Of a stretch of 64,000 bases of DNA, positions 17,780 to 27,900 are shown piece by piece. Origin of the DNA: an uncultured Bacteroides sp. (GTDB lineage Bacteria; Bacteroidota; Bacteroidia; Bacteroidales; Bacteroidaceae). The position numbers were made by a program, and so were the translations under genes. The notes under the pieces are model-generated. The model saw only the letters and a list, made by a program, of their open reading frames with translations, had not been told where the DNA came from and made no database searches. The stretch lies in assembly GCF_963678425.1 (NCBI RefSeq), contig NZ_OY782857.1, forward strand, positions 283,001 through 347,000, given 5' to 3'. How positions within the stretch are numbered: position 1 is the stretch's first letter; each line of letters opens with the position of its first letter.

Positions 17780-17809
17780 CAAATATAGTTCTTTTCACGT
17801 TTAGACAAA
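17780..17809 (-). promoter_or_regulatory. Promoter of the thioredoxin-fold lipoprotein gene
   Basis: On the minus strand TTTG (17809-17806), 18 bases, TATATTTG (17787-17780), an exact match to the consensus. Expected start near 17773, about 40 bases before the ATG at 17731. Confidence 0.7.
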
Positions 17810-17904
17810 GCATTTGCATACCATCTTCTCTTCAAAAAATAAAAAAAAAGCAATTTCGAAGTAACTTTTTCGCTCATTTCCACTGTCTTAGAATAAGAAA
17901 TATA

Positions 17905-17912
17905 TATCTTTG
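17905..17912 (+). promoter_or_regulatory. Candidate -7 box for pnp
   Basis: TATCTTTG, exact TAnnTTTG, 39 bases before the pnp ATG. No clear -33 element at the right distance. Confidence 0.55.
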
Positions 17913-17951
17913 CGATAATTTTGAAAGAAAGAAATAGATAAAACAATTTTT

Positions 17952-20087
17952 ATGATCAACCCAATTGTTAAAACAATCGAGCTAGGAGATGGAAGAACCA
18001 TCACGCTCGAGACGGGAAAATTGGCAAAACAGGCAGACGGATCTGTAATGCTGCGCATGGGAAACACCATGTTGCTCGCTACTGTTTGTGCCGCTAAAGA
18101 TGCAGTTCCCGGAACAGATTTCATGCCTTTACAGGTAGAGTATAAAGAAAAATACGCAGCCTTTGGCCGTTTTCCTGGTGGTTTTACAAAAAGAGAAGGT
18201 AGAACGTCAGATTATGAAATTCTGACTTGCCGTCTGGTAGACCGCGCGCTCCGCCCACTATTCCCAGACAACTACCATGCAGAGGTGTATGTAAATATCA
18301 TCCTGTTCTCTGCTGATGGTGAAGATATGCCCGACGCATTAGCAGGTCTTGCAGCTTCTGCCGCATTAGCTGTTTCTGACATACCTTTCAACGGACCTAT
18401 TTCAGAAGTACGTGTTGCACGTATTGATGGTAAGTTTGTTATCAATCCTACGTTCGCTGAACTTGAAAAAGCTGATATGGATATCATGGTTGCCGCAACT
18501 TATGAAAACATCATGATGGTTGAAGGTGAAATGAAAGAAGTTTCAGAAGCTGAACTATTGGAAGCAATGAAAGTTGCTCACGAAGCAATCAAGGTTCACT
18601 GCAAAGCTCAGATGGAATTAGCCGAAGCTGTAGGTAAAACAGTAAAACGTGAATATTGCCATGAAGTAAATGATGACGATCTTCGCAAGGCTGTTCATGA
18701 TGCATGTTATGACAAATCATATGCAATTGCAGCTTCCGGAAATAAGAATAAGCACGAACGTGAAGATGCATTCAATGCTATCCGCGATGAATTCAAAGCT
18801 CAGTTCACTGATGAAGAATTAGCTGAAAAAGGTGCTTTGATCAGCAAATATTATCATGATGTGGAAAAAGAAGCTATGCGTCGTTGCATCCTTGATGAAG
18901 GAAAACGTCTTGATGGAAGAAAAACCACAGAAATTCGTCCTATCTGGAGTGAAGTAGGTTACTTACCTGGACCTCACGGATCTGCTATCTTTACCCGTGG
19001 TGAAACTCAATCTTTGACTTCTGTTACTTTAGGTACTAAGATGGATGAGAAAATCATCGATAATGTATTGACAAAAGGAAAAGAACGTTTCTTGTTACAC
19101 TATAATTTCCCTCCATTCTGTACTGGTGAAGCAAAAGCTCAAAGAGGAACAGGTCGTCGTGAAATTGGACACGGAAACCTGGCTCACATGGCTTTAAAAA
19201 ATATAATTCCTGATAACTATCCTTACGTAGTTCGTGTAGTATCTGAGATTCTTGAATCAAACGGTTCTTCTTCAATGGCTACAGTATGTGCCGGAACATT
19301 AGCTCTTATGGATGCTGGTGTGAAGATTAAAAAACCAGTTTCAGGTATCGCAATGGGATTAATTAAAAACGCAGGAGAAGATAAATTTGCTGTGTTATCT
19401 GATATCTTGGGTGACGAAGACCACTTAGGCGATATGGACTTCAAGGTTACAGGAACAAAAGACGGTATTACTGCTACTCAGATGGATATCAAGGTAGACG
19501 GACTTTCTTTTGACATTCTGGAACAAGCCCTGAATCAAGCTAAAGAAGGCCGTATGCACATTCTTGGCAAGATAATGGAAACAATTCAAGAGCCACGCGC
19601 TGATTTGAAAGACCATGCTCCACGCATCGAAACATTGATTATTCCTAAAGAATTCATCGGTGCAATTATCGGCCCTGGTGGAAAGATTATTCAGGGAATG
19701 CAGGAAGAAACTGGTGCTACTATCACCATTGAAGAAGTTGAAGGTGTTGGTAAAATTGAAGTTTCAGGAACAAACAAAGCTGCTATTGAGAATGCTATGC
19801 GCTTAATCAAAGGCATTGTTTCAGTTCCGGAAGTTGGTGAAGTTTACAAAGGTAAAGTTCGCTCAATTATGCCTTATGGTGCATTCGTTGAATTCCTTCC
19901 AGGAAAAGACGGATTGCTTCACATCTCAGAAATTGATTGGAAACGTCTTGAAACTGTTGAAGAAGCTGGAATCAAGGAAGGTGACGAAATTGAAGTTAAG
20001 CTAATCGACGTCGATGCTAAGACTGGTAAGTTTAAACTTTCTAAGAAGGCTTTAACTCCACGTCCTCCAAAGAAAGAAGATCAGTAA
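17952..20087 (+). CDS. pnp: Polyribonucleotide nucleotidyltransferase (PNPase)
   Basis: 711 residues, full length. It phosphorolyses RNA 3' to 5' and takes part in mRNA decay. Two RNase PH-like core domains are visible: the first from residue 10 (IELGDGRTITLETGKLAKQ, with GRFPGGFTKREGR near 75), the second from about 320 (DGRKTTEIRPI, with GTGRREIGHGNLA near 400). They are followed by a KH domain (FIGAIIGPGGKIIQGMQEET, from about 575) and an S1 domain (GEVYKGKVRSIMPYGAFVEF, from about 630), ending in a basic tail. It is a single gene with its own promoter and terminator. Confidence 0.97.
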   Translation: MINPIVKTIELGDGRTITLETGKLAKQADGSVMLRMGNTMLLATVCAAKDAVPGTDFMPLQVEYKEKYAAFGRFPGGFTKREGRTSDYEILTCRLVDRALRPLFPDNYHAEVYVNIILFSADGEDMPDALAGLAASAALAVSDIPFNGPISEVRVARIDGKFVINPTFAELEKADMDIMVAATYENIMMVEGEMKEVSEAELLEAMKVAHEAIKVHCKAQMELAEAVGKTVKREYCHEVNDDDLRKAVHDACYDKSYAIAASGNKNKHEREDAFNAIRDEFKAQFTDEELAEKGALISKYYHDVEKEAMRRCILDEGKRLDGRKTTEIRPIWSEVGYLPGPHGSAIFTRGETQSLTSVTLGTKMDEKIIDNVLTKGKERFLLHYNFPPFCTGEAKAQRGTGRREIGHGNLAHMALKNIIPDNYPYVVRVVSEILESNGSSSMATVCAGTLALMDAGVKIKKPVSGIAMGLIKNAGEDKFAVLSDILGDEDHLGDMDFKVTGTKDGITATQMDIKVDGLSFDILEQALNQAKEGRMHILGKIMETIQEPRADLKDHAPRIETLIIPKEFIGAIIGPGGKIIQGMQEETGATITIEEVEGVGKIEVSGTNKAAIENAMRLIKGIVSVPEVGEVYKGKVRSIMPYGAFVEFLPGKDGLLHISEIDWKRLETVEEAGIKEGDEIEVKLIDVDAKTGKFKLSKKALTPRPPKKEDQ

Positions 20088-20104
20088 TTAATTTTCTACT
20101 ATAT

Positions 20105-20140
20105 AAAAAAAGCTTAGCTGATACAGCTAAGCTTTTTTTT
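20105..20140 (+). terminator. Terminator of pnp
   Basis: Arms AAAAAAAGCTTAGCTG and CAGCTAAGCTTTTTTT with a 3-base loop; the T-run ends the structure. It lies between convergent genes and could also serve the GH51 gene. Confidence 0.88.
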
Positions 20141-20172
20141 ATTATTTAATTCAAAAGCACCCTTTATCGTCA

Positions 20173-21714
20173 TTAATTAATCTCTAACACAACAATTGAC
20201 TTTGCAGGCATTTTCACTTTAAGTCCTTGTTTAGAAACCTTCACATCTTTAAAATCTTTGGGCTGTACCTTTTCCGGGGTACCAAATTCATTATAATCAT
20301 CTATCCCTTTTGAAGTAAGAATCCGTCCATTCACTTTTGCAGCTTTAAATGAAGGAATACTAATATCTACGTCTTCACTATTATCAAGATCAGTATTAGC
20401 CAAAGTAATATGAATGATTCCATTTGCGTCTTTGGATGCAGAAGCACTCAATGCAGGAACAGCACGTTTGTTATCAAGCTTCGTTGTGTCACAAGTCAGA
20501 TTCAATGGTAGATAGGTGGCACCTTGATGCACTTTATACATGTCAAACACATAATAAGTCGGAGTCAACACCATCTGTTTCCCCTTAGTCAGAATCATAG
20601 ATTGAAGCACATTAACAACCTGAGCTATATTGGCCATCTGAATCCGGTCTCCGTATTTATTAAACACGTTCAACGTAAGAGCAGCTACAAAAGCATCACG
20701 CAAGGTATTTTGCTGGAAAAGATGTCCAGGATTTGTACCTGGCTCTACATCCCACCATGTACCCCATTCATCAACCATCAAGCCCACCTTCTTTTTAGCA
20801 TCATACTTATCCATAATAGCAATATGCTTCTTTACCACATCCTCAATTTCGAGACACTTACCCATAGTCCAGTAATAATCATCTTTAGAGAAATTAGTAG
20901 CTGAGCCCTTACTTCCGTTCCAGCCTTTGCAAGTATAATAATGAAGAGAAATACCATCCATCTTGCTAGCATCCTTTTGCATCAAAGTCTCAGTCCATTT
21001 ATAATCATAGTCACTGGCACCACTGGCAATTTTAAATAACTGGTTACTATCATAATTACGGCAATAAGTAGAATAACGACGGAATAAGTCTGCATAATAA
21101 GCAGGTTCCATGTTACCACCACAACCCCAGCTTTCGTTGCCAACACCTAAGTACTTAACTTTCCAGGCCTTGTCACGACCATTCTTTCTACGAAGATTAG
21201 CCATTGGGCTATCACCATCAGAGGTCATATATTCCACCCATTTAGCAAGTTCTTCAACTGTGCCGCTTCCCACGTTTCCGCTAATATAAGGTTCACATCC
21301 CAATAGTTCACACAGGTTCAGAAATTCGTGTGTACCAAAACTATTATCCTCAATCGTTCCACCCCAGTTATTATTCACCATTTTAGGACGATTCTCCTTC
21401 GGGCCAATACCATCCATCCAATGATATTCATCAGCAAAACATCCACCCGGCCAGCGAAGATTCGGAATATGCAGCTTCTTTAATGCTTCAAGAACATCGG
21501 TACGGTAACCTTTTGTATTAGGTATGTCCGATTTTTCTCCCACCCAAAGTCCGCCATAAATGCAGCTTCCGAGATGCTCCGCAAAATGCCCGTAAATATG
21601 TTTACTAATCATTTGTGTCCCTTGCTCAGGGTGAATTTCAATTGTCGCTTTCTTCTGTGCCGATGTTGATAGACTCACAGCAAGCAGAGTGCTGAAAAAT
21701 AGGGATTTTCTCAT
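20173..21714 (-). CDS. GH51 alpha-L-arabinofuranosidase
   Basis: 513 residues with a signal peptide (MRKSLFFSTLLAVSLSTSAQ), so periplasmic or exported. It releases terminal arabinofuranose from arabinan or arabinoxylan by a retaining mechanism. The TIM barrel shows NLRWPGGCFADEYHW near residue 92, the acid/base in YLGVGNESWGCGG (E194) and the nucleophile in MVDEWGTWW (E316). The C-terminal beta domain includes IIHITLANTDLDN. No SusC/SusD lies beside it; the nearest carbohydrate gene is the GH2 enzyme 230 bases upstream on the same strand. The start fits the signal peptide. Confidence 0.95.
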   Translation of the reverse strand: MRKSLFFSTLLAVSLSTSAQKKATIEIHPEQGTQMISKHIYGHFAEHLGSCIYGGLWVGEKSDIPNTKGYRTDVLEALKKLHIPNLRWPGGCFADEYHWMDGIGPKENRPKMVNNNWGGTIEDNSFGTHEFLNLCELLGCEPYISGNVGSGTVEELAKWVEYMTSDGDSPMANLRRKNGRDKAWKVKYLGVGNESWGCGGNMEPAYYADLFRRYSTYCRNYDSNQLFKIASGASDYDYKWTETLMQKDASKMDGISLHYYTCKGWNGSKGSATNFSKDDYYWTMGKCLEIEDVVKKHIAIMDKYDAKKKVGLMVDEWGTWWDVEPGTNPGHLFQQNTLRDAFVAALTLNVFNKYGDRIQMANIAQVVNVLQSMILTKGKQMVLTPTYYVFDMYKVHQGATYLPLNLTCDTTKLDNKRAVPALSASASKDANGIIHITLANTDLDNSEDVDISIPSFKAAKVNGRILTSKGIDDYNEFGTPEKVQPKDFKDVKVSKQGLKVKMPAKSIVVLEIN

Positions 21715-21904
21715 GTCTTTTATTGTATTAAATATGATTATAATTACTTTGTATTTTCGTAATAATGGAACAAATATAAGACTTTTGATTCAATCTGAGG
21801 TTCAATTTATAGTTATAAGGGTGGACAAACGCTTCAAAAAACATATTTTGATGAACTTTAATAAAGTAAAGACTCAATAAAGCAAATCCGGAGCTAGCTA
21901 AATT

Positions 21905-21939
21905 AACCAGAAAGCCGATAATAAATCGGCTTTCTGGTT
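21905..21939 (-). terminator. Terminator-like hairpin after the GH2 gene
   Basis: Perfect 15-bp arms AACCAGAAAGCCGAT / ATCGGCTTTCTGGTT with a 5-base loop, 5 bases after the GH2 stop. The T-tail is weak on the minus strand. Confidence 0.7.
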
Positions 21940-21943
21940 ATCT

Positions 21944-24391
21944 TTAATTGATATCTATATTTACTGTTGTTGATTTCAACCAAGGTGCACTGAACTTTAC
22001 TTTTGCAGTACCCTTTTCACCTATAGCTTGAATATAGGTTATCAACCGGCCATGAAAAACGCGTTGTTTATTATCCTTGTAGTCTCCCATATCAGAGTTA
22101 TTACTTGATTCTAAACCAAGAAGACGTACAGGTCCTTCTACAGAACAGGTCAATTCGTCATCCGACAAGAAAACCGGAATGCCATTTTCATCTACAATAT
22201 TTATCTCAATCTGCGTAACACCACGTTCTTTGCTAATATTGGTAATATCTGGAGTTGCAATAATTCCGTAAGGGCGGCCAGAAGTCTGAATATCATAGGA
22301 ACATAACTTTTTCCCTGAATTATCCAAACCTTCAACAGTCAGCTTACCCGGTGAGAAAGGAATATCCCAATAGGTAATAAATGTTTCTTCGTCAAAGGAC
22401 TTTGTTTCTCCAATTTGTTTGTTGTTGAGTAATAAACGAGCCTGTGGTGTGTTTGTATAGCTCACAACACGGACTATTTGTCCCTCCTTATAATTCCAGC
22501 TAGGCCAGGCATCTTCTGAAAGATGCCTTTTATTACTCTCAAACGCTTCTTTACGAGGAATATAAGTACCAATATATGCTGAAGGAGTTTCAGACCACAT
22601 GACCCTTCTAAAATAGCCTCTTGGTTTAGGATACCCACCAAAATCAAGCAGACCAGTATAGAAACCACGAGAAGGCCACTTTCCTGACTCTCCTAAATAG
22701 TCAATACCTGTCCAGATAAACTGAGCAAAAATATATTTGCTATCACGAACAACTTTCCAGGCATCCAAGCCTGAACCGTTCTCACTACCATAAAGTACTC
22801 GATTAGGATACTTCTGATGATCCATTGCATAGCGATCTTCTGTATAATTATATCCACATATATCAAGATTAAAAGGATAATCAGTTTCATTTGACATAAT
22901 TGCACCAGCCAAAGCAGCTGTTACAGGGCGTGAAGTATCATACTTCTTCACGACTGATGCCAGCCGTTTAGAAATTGCTCCCAAACGCTCAGCCGGCGGA
23001 TTATTCGGTAAATAACCTCCCTGTACCGGTTGGTTAATTTTCCCTCTATCTAATACAGGGTGAGAATATGGATCATTTGGATAATCAACTTCATTTCCTA
23101 TACTCCACATAATAATACTAGGATGATTGCGGTCACGAAGCACCATGTCTTTGAGGTCACGTTCACCCCATTCATTAAAAAAGTCATAATTGCCATCGTA
23201 TGTAGGCTTTCCTTCATTCCATCCTTTTACCCACTTCTTTTTCGGGAACTCCCATTCGTCAAATGCTTCATCCATTATAACAAGTCCTATCTCGTCACAA
23301 AGGTCATACATGTAAGGAGCCTGGGGATTATGGCTTAAACGGATGGCATTACATCCCATTGCTTTCAGGTTTTTCAAACGTCTGGCCCATACTTCTTTCG
23401 GCACAGCCGAACCTAAACAACCTGCATCATGGTGGATACAGACTCCCTTTAGTTTAGTGTTTTTCCCATTTAAGGAAAAACCTTTATTGGAATCATAAAC
23501 CAATTTACGTACACCCGTAATAGTTTCATCTGTCTCTGTCAGCTTACCATCGATAAATACTTTAGTAACTACTCTATAAAGATTGGGGTTTTCTATCGAC
23601 CACATTTCCGGGCTTTTAACCGCCATTTTCTGTATGCAGTCCACAGAATCATTCACGTCAAGATTTAGTTTTTTAGAAGAAGATGTAACCTTTAATCCCG
23701 TTTTCTTACTAAAGACTTCCAATTGCACATTCACCTTAGCAGACTTTAAGGACTCATTCCTCAAAGTTGTGGAAACTATAAAGTCTGCACTTTTCTCTGA
23801 TACATTGTTTACGTTGCAGAATATTCCCCAAAGGCCAATATGGACAGGGTTGGCATAGACTAAATATACATCTCGATAAATGCCAGAACCAGTATACCAG
23901 CGTGAATCATTATAACGTGTATGGTCCACCTGTACTTTGATTTCATTTTTTTCTCCGAAATTTATATATGGAGTCAGGTCATACATGAAAGAGAGATAAC
24001 CATTAGGCCGATATCCAATCTTATGACCATTAAGATAAACTGTGCTACGATTATAAACTCCCTCAAAATAGATATAGACTTTATTACCCTTTTGTTCAGT
24101 CGGAACAATAAATTCCTTCTCATACCATCCCATTCCTCCGGGTAAATAACCTGTTGCACTCGCATTATTTGGACTATAAGGCCCTTCTACTGACCAATCA
24201 TGAGGAAGAGTTACCTTACGCCAATGCATAGCAGTTGAATCTAACAGATTTTCATTATCTGAAGCTAACTTAAACTTCCAGTTATTGACAAATAATTGCG
24301 ATCGTCCAAATCCTGGATTTGCAAAACAGAACACCGGCATAAGTAATAATAAAGCAAAAATGCTAATATTTTTTTTCCAACAATGTTTCAT
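21944..24391 (-). CDS. GH2 glycoside hydrolase (beta-galactosidase type)
   Basis: 815 residues with a signal (MKHCWKKNISIFALLLLMPV, cut after CFA). Domain order: sugar-binding jelly roll (WRKVTLPHDWSVEGPYS near residue 60), immunoglobulin-like domain (residues 190-300), TIM barrel (300-600), then beta domains including a DUF4982-like part (RVVSYTNTPQARLLLNNKQI). Catalytic residues: acid/base E434 in MWSIGNEVDYP and nucleophile E537 in LYGSENGSG. This branch is mostly beta-galactosidase, but specificity cannot be read from sequence. It diverges from the hybrid two-component regulator across a 539-bp region, a common arrangement when the regulator controls the enzyme. Confidence 0.92.
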   Translation of the reverse strand: MKHCWKKNISIFALLLLMPVFCFANPGFGRSQLFVNNWKFKLASDNENLLDSTAMHWRKVTLPHDWSVEGPYSPNNASATGYLPGGMGWYEKEFIVPTEQKGNKVYIYFEGVYNRSTVYLNGHKIGYRPNGYLSFMYDLTPYINFGEKNEIKVQVDHTRYNDSRWYTGSGIYRDVYLVYANPVHIGLWGIFCNVNNVSEKSADFIVSTTLRNESLKSAKVNVQLEVFSKKTGLKVTSSSKKLNLDVNDSVDCIQKMAVKSPEMWSIENPNLYRVVTKVFIDGKLTETDETITGVRKLVYDSNKGFSLNGKNTKLKGVCIHHDAGCLGSAVPKEVWARRLKNLKAMGCNAIRLSHNPQAPYMYDLCDEIGLVIMDEAFDEWEFPKKKWVKGWNEGKPTYDGNYDFFNEWGERDLKDMVLRDRNHPSIIMWSIGNEVDYPNDPYSHPVLDRGKINQPVQGGYLPNNPPAERLGAISKRLASVVKKYDTSRPVTAALAGAIMSNETDYPFNLDICGYNYTEDRYAMDHQKYPNRVLYGSENGSGLDAWKVVRDSKYIFAQFIWTGIDYLGESGKWPSRGFYTGLLDFGGYPKPRGYFRRVMWSETPSAYIGTYIPRKEAFESNKRHLSEDAWPSWNYKEGQIVRVVSYTNTPQARLLLNNKQIGETKSFDEETFITYWDIPFSPGKLTVEGLDNSGKKLCSYDIQTSGRPYGIIATPDITNISKERGVTQIEINIVDENGIPVFLSDDELTCSVEGPVRLLGLESSNNSDMGDYKDNKQRVFHGRLITYIQAIGEKGTAKVKFSAPWLKSTTVNIDIN

Positions 24392-24930
24392 ACATTAAGA
24401 ATTTAATTAACTAGATTTTATATATTTAATTTTATATCAATTTCAGTATAAGAAGAGTTAACAGTTACAACAACCTCATTTGTTTATTCAATAGATGTGA
24501 TGCAAAAGCATTTTCTTCGGGCATATTATCTGAACGGAGCAAACCCACCCAATTCATGCATAGACAGTTAAACCTAGAATATCGTCGGAAAGTATACAAT
24601 AGTTTACAAAGGTCAAACTCAGAGTTCAAAACCTTTATAACCTTTGTGTTCTCACCATTTGCCCGGCAACGTCCCCTAGCTTAATTTGTCATTACTATCA
24701 GATCCCTAAAATCTGGTTACGAAATTATATATTCTTCTACAGTAACTTTATTAGAATTGTAACAAAAGCTATTAATTCAGTAACGATCAAGCTATTACAT
24801 AATTAAAAAGCTCTTTAAAATCTTTAACATCCAGTCTATTCTATATATAGAATAAATAATGAATTTTAAAAAGATGCTTGCTTCCTTAATTAGAAAACTT
24901 TATCTTTGTAATAACCAATAATAAAAAATA
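24392..24930. promoter_or_regulatory. Divergent control region between GH2 and the hybrid regulator
   Basis: No gene. It contains ACAAAGGT (24606-24613) inverted at 24640-24647 (ACCTTTGT), and inside it AACTC-A-GAGTT (24616-24626). The regulator promoter sits at the right end. Binding of the regulator here is an inference from position. Confidence 0.45.
24878..24908 (+). promoter_or_regulatory. Promoter of the hybrid two-component regulator
   Basis: TTGC (24878-24881), 19 bases, TATCTTTG (24901-24908); expected start near 24915, giving a very short leader before the ATG at 24931. Confidence 0.7.
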
Positions 24931-27900
24931 ATGCTATCAAGACTCCTTTTCTTCTTTTGTGTTGCTTCTTTGTTAATCACCACTTCTAGCGCACAAAAAA
25001 AGATTGATTATTCTAAAAATGATATTCTTCATTTCTCTATAACCGACGGTTTAAATAGCAATGATATTTTGTCTATTACCCAAGATGACTATGGCTTTAT
25101 CTGGATAGGAACAGCATCGGGCGCAAATTGTTATGAAGGCGCCAAATTCCGTTCCTTCAACTATGGTAAAGGCAGTCAATGCCTTTCCCATAGTTATGCA
25201 CAAGACTTGCTCAAAGACAAAGATGGAAATATCTGGATTGCCACATCAAATGGGCTTAATAGGTATATGATTCATAATGACTCGATTTCCGTATATATGA
25301 AAGAAACGTCAAAAGGACATCTATTATCAAATGATATTGTACACTTTGCTAAAGATATACTTAATAAAGGAGTCTGGATTGCTACGTATGACAAAGGGGT
25401 TAATTTCTACGACTACGAAACACGGACATTCAGACCCTTGAATTTGCCAAAAGGAATCCGGTTCAAGAATCTTACCAGTATTTTTGAAGATTCACAAATG
25501 AACTTGTGGCTAGGTACATTACAGGATGGACTTTACCGCTATTCATTAAAGGATAAAAGCTGGGAGCATTTTAATACACGTCGTGTTGATCAGATATCAG
25601 CAGATTTCATGGGGAATATATGGTTTGCAGCCGATCAGGTTTTTGCATACAATCTGAAAACAAAAAAATTCCGAATGATTTCGTTTGCAAACAAAAACTA
25701 CTGGAAATGCTCCCGCATTTTTGCTGACAAGAACGGATATTTATGGTTCGGATGCTTTAATTTCGTGGGTTATATAGATCTTTCAGCTTTCGAGTGGGAC
25801 AAAAATCCAATTGTCAAAGAGATCAAATTAAGAGGTGATAATTGGGGCAGGTCTTTTTCTATGGTTGATGCCCTTCTCGTCGATAAAGACAAGAATGTTT
25901 GGGTAGGCACATATGGCGATGGCGTATATATGATTAAAGGAAAAGAAAATCAGTTCACTCTACTTACGCATAACTGGTCTAACCCTCAACAACTTACGTC
26001 CAGTAACGTTACTTGTGCTGTACGCGATCATCGGGGAAATCTATTTGTTGGACTCTCAAATAGTGGAATAGATGCATTGGACCATAATCTAAACGTGATG
26101 TACAATATGAGCACTAAAAATGGATTGACATCTAATAATATTTCAGGAATGTATAACGATTCTCACGACAATATTTGGGTCATCAGTCAATGGGAGGGTA
26201 TTGATATAAAACCGTCCAATAGCTCATCATTCAGACATTTGTCTGTGTCCAATGGTTTACCCAGTAATCTTGTTCATTGTGTCAAAGAATCGAATGACAG
26301 AAAAAAAATGTACATTGCTACGGAAGAGGGACTTTGTTATTGGCAGGACGGGAAAGTAAATACTGATTTTATCCGATGGGCCAGACGACGTTATGATATT
26401 CGTTCTATAGATTTTCAAAGCAACAAAATCTGGATGGGAACTTATGGTGACGGACTTACCTGCTATGATGAAAGTACTCATAATATAAAATCCTTTCTAA
26501 CCAAAGATACCGAGACAAGATACATCTACAAAATAATTGTACGAGGGAATTACATCTACTTGAGTACCCGAGGTAAGGGAATGCTTCTTTTCTCGATCCC
26601 GAAAAAGAAGGTTATTAAACGTATTGACCAATACATGGAAAATTACTTCTACCCTACATTTGAGGTTGACAATGCTAATAATGTTTTAGCAGCTTCCGAA
26701 AAAGGGATTCTGTATTTAAAAAAGAAGAACGATGTAGTATTGTTTAATATGAAAAATAACATTCAGGAAAACCAGTTCGGGAATAGCTATGCCTATAAAG
26801 AATCAGATGGCAGCATAACCTTCTATTTCTCCGGGTACAATGGCTTAAATATTCTTTCAAGCAAAAAGCTTGATATGAAGCCACAGAATATCCCTATTTA
26901 TTTCACTGGTCTGAAAATCAATGGACAAAACATTCGTCCGGGACAACCTCTTTTTGGTTCTGTAAAAAATAACCCGTTAAAGGACAACATGATGTTAACA
27001 CGTAAAATTGAACTGGCCTATAACCAGTCGAATTTTACAATAACTTTCTCGTCGCCTGTATATAATCAAAAAGAATCTTTTAGTTATTGCTGTTATTTGG
27101 AAGGAACAGACAATCATTGGATGGACGTAGGAAAGGAGCCTGAAGTTACATTCAGGAATCTTGCTCCGGGAAATTATATGCTGAAAGTCAAAGAAAAAAA
27201 TTCTTCTATCTACTCAGAACTTAAAATCATTATAAATCCACCATTCTGGGATACAGGATGGGCACATACAATATATTTCATTTTCTTTCTTGCAATATTA
27301 TATATAGCATGGCGTATTTCTACAATAAAAATGCGTGCTGAACATAAATTAAAGCTTGAAAAGACCGAACGACAGAAAGATGAAGAGATTTATAAGGCCA
27401 GACTGCAATTCTTTACTAATATTTCTCATGAGTTACGAACGCCTCTCTCACTGATCATATCTCCATTGGAAAGTATGAATCAGGAAAAGTACCCGGAAAT
27501 TAGCAACACACTCGATCTTATCACTCGGAATGCCAAGAAATTAATGATTTTAATCAATCAACTACTTGATTTCAGAAAAGCAGAGACAGGACAAATGAAG
27601 CTTAATGTGCACTATGGTAACCTGTCTCAGAATTTACAAAACATTTCAACTTCCTTTGAAGGGCTACGGGTTGAACGTCATTTTATTATGAAGTTCTCAA
27701 GTTCACCTGTAAACGTAACTGGTTATTATGACAGCGATTTTATCGAAAAGATCCTTTTCAATTTACTCTCAAATGCTTATAAGTTCACAACCAATGGGGG
27801 CACTATATCTGTAGTGCTGGAACAGAAAACTGTTGAATATAAGGTATGGGCTATTATTAAGGTGATAGATAATGGATGTGGCATACCACAAAAAGATATT

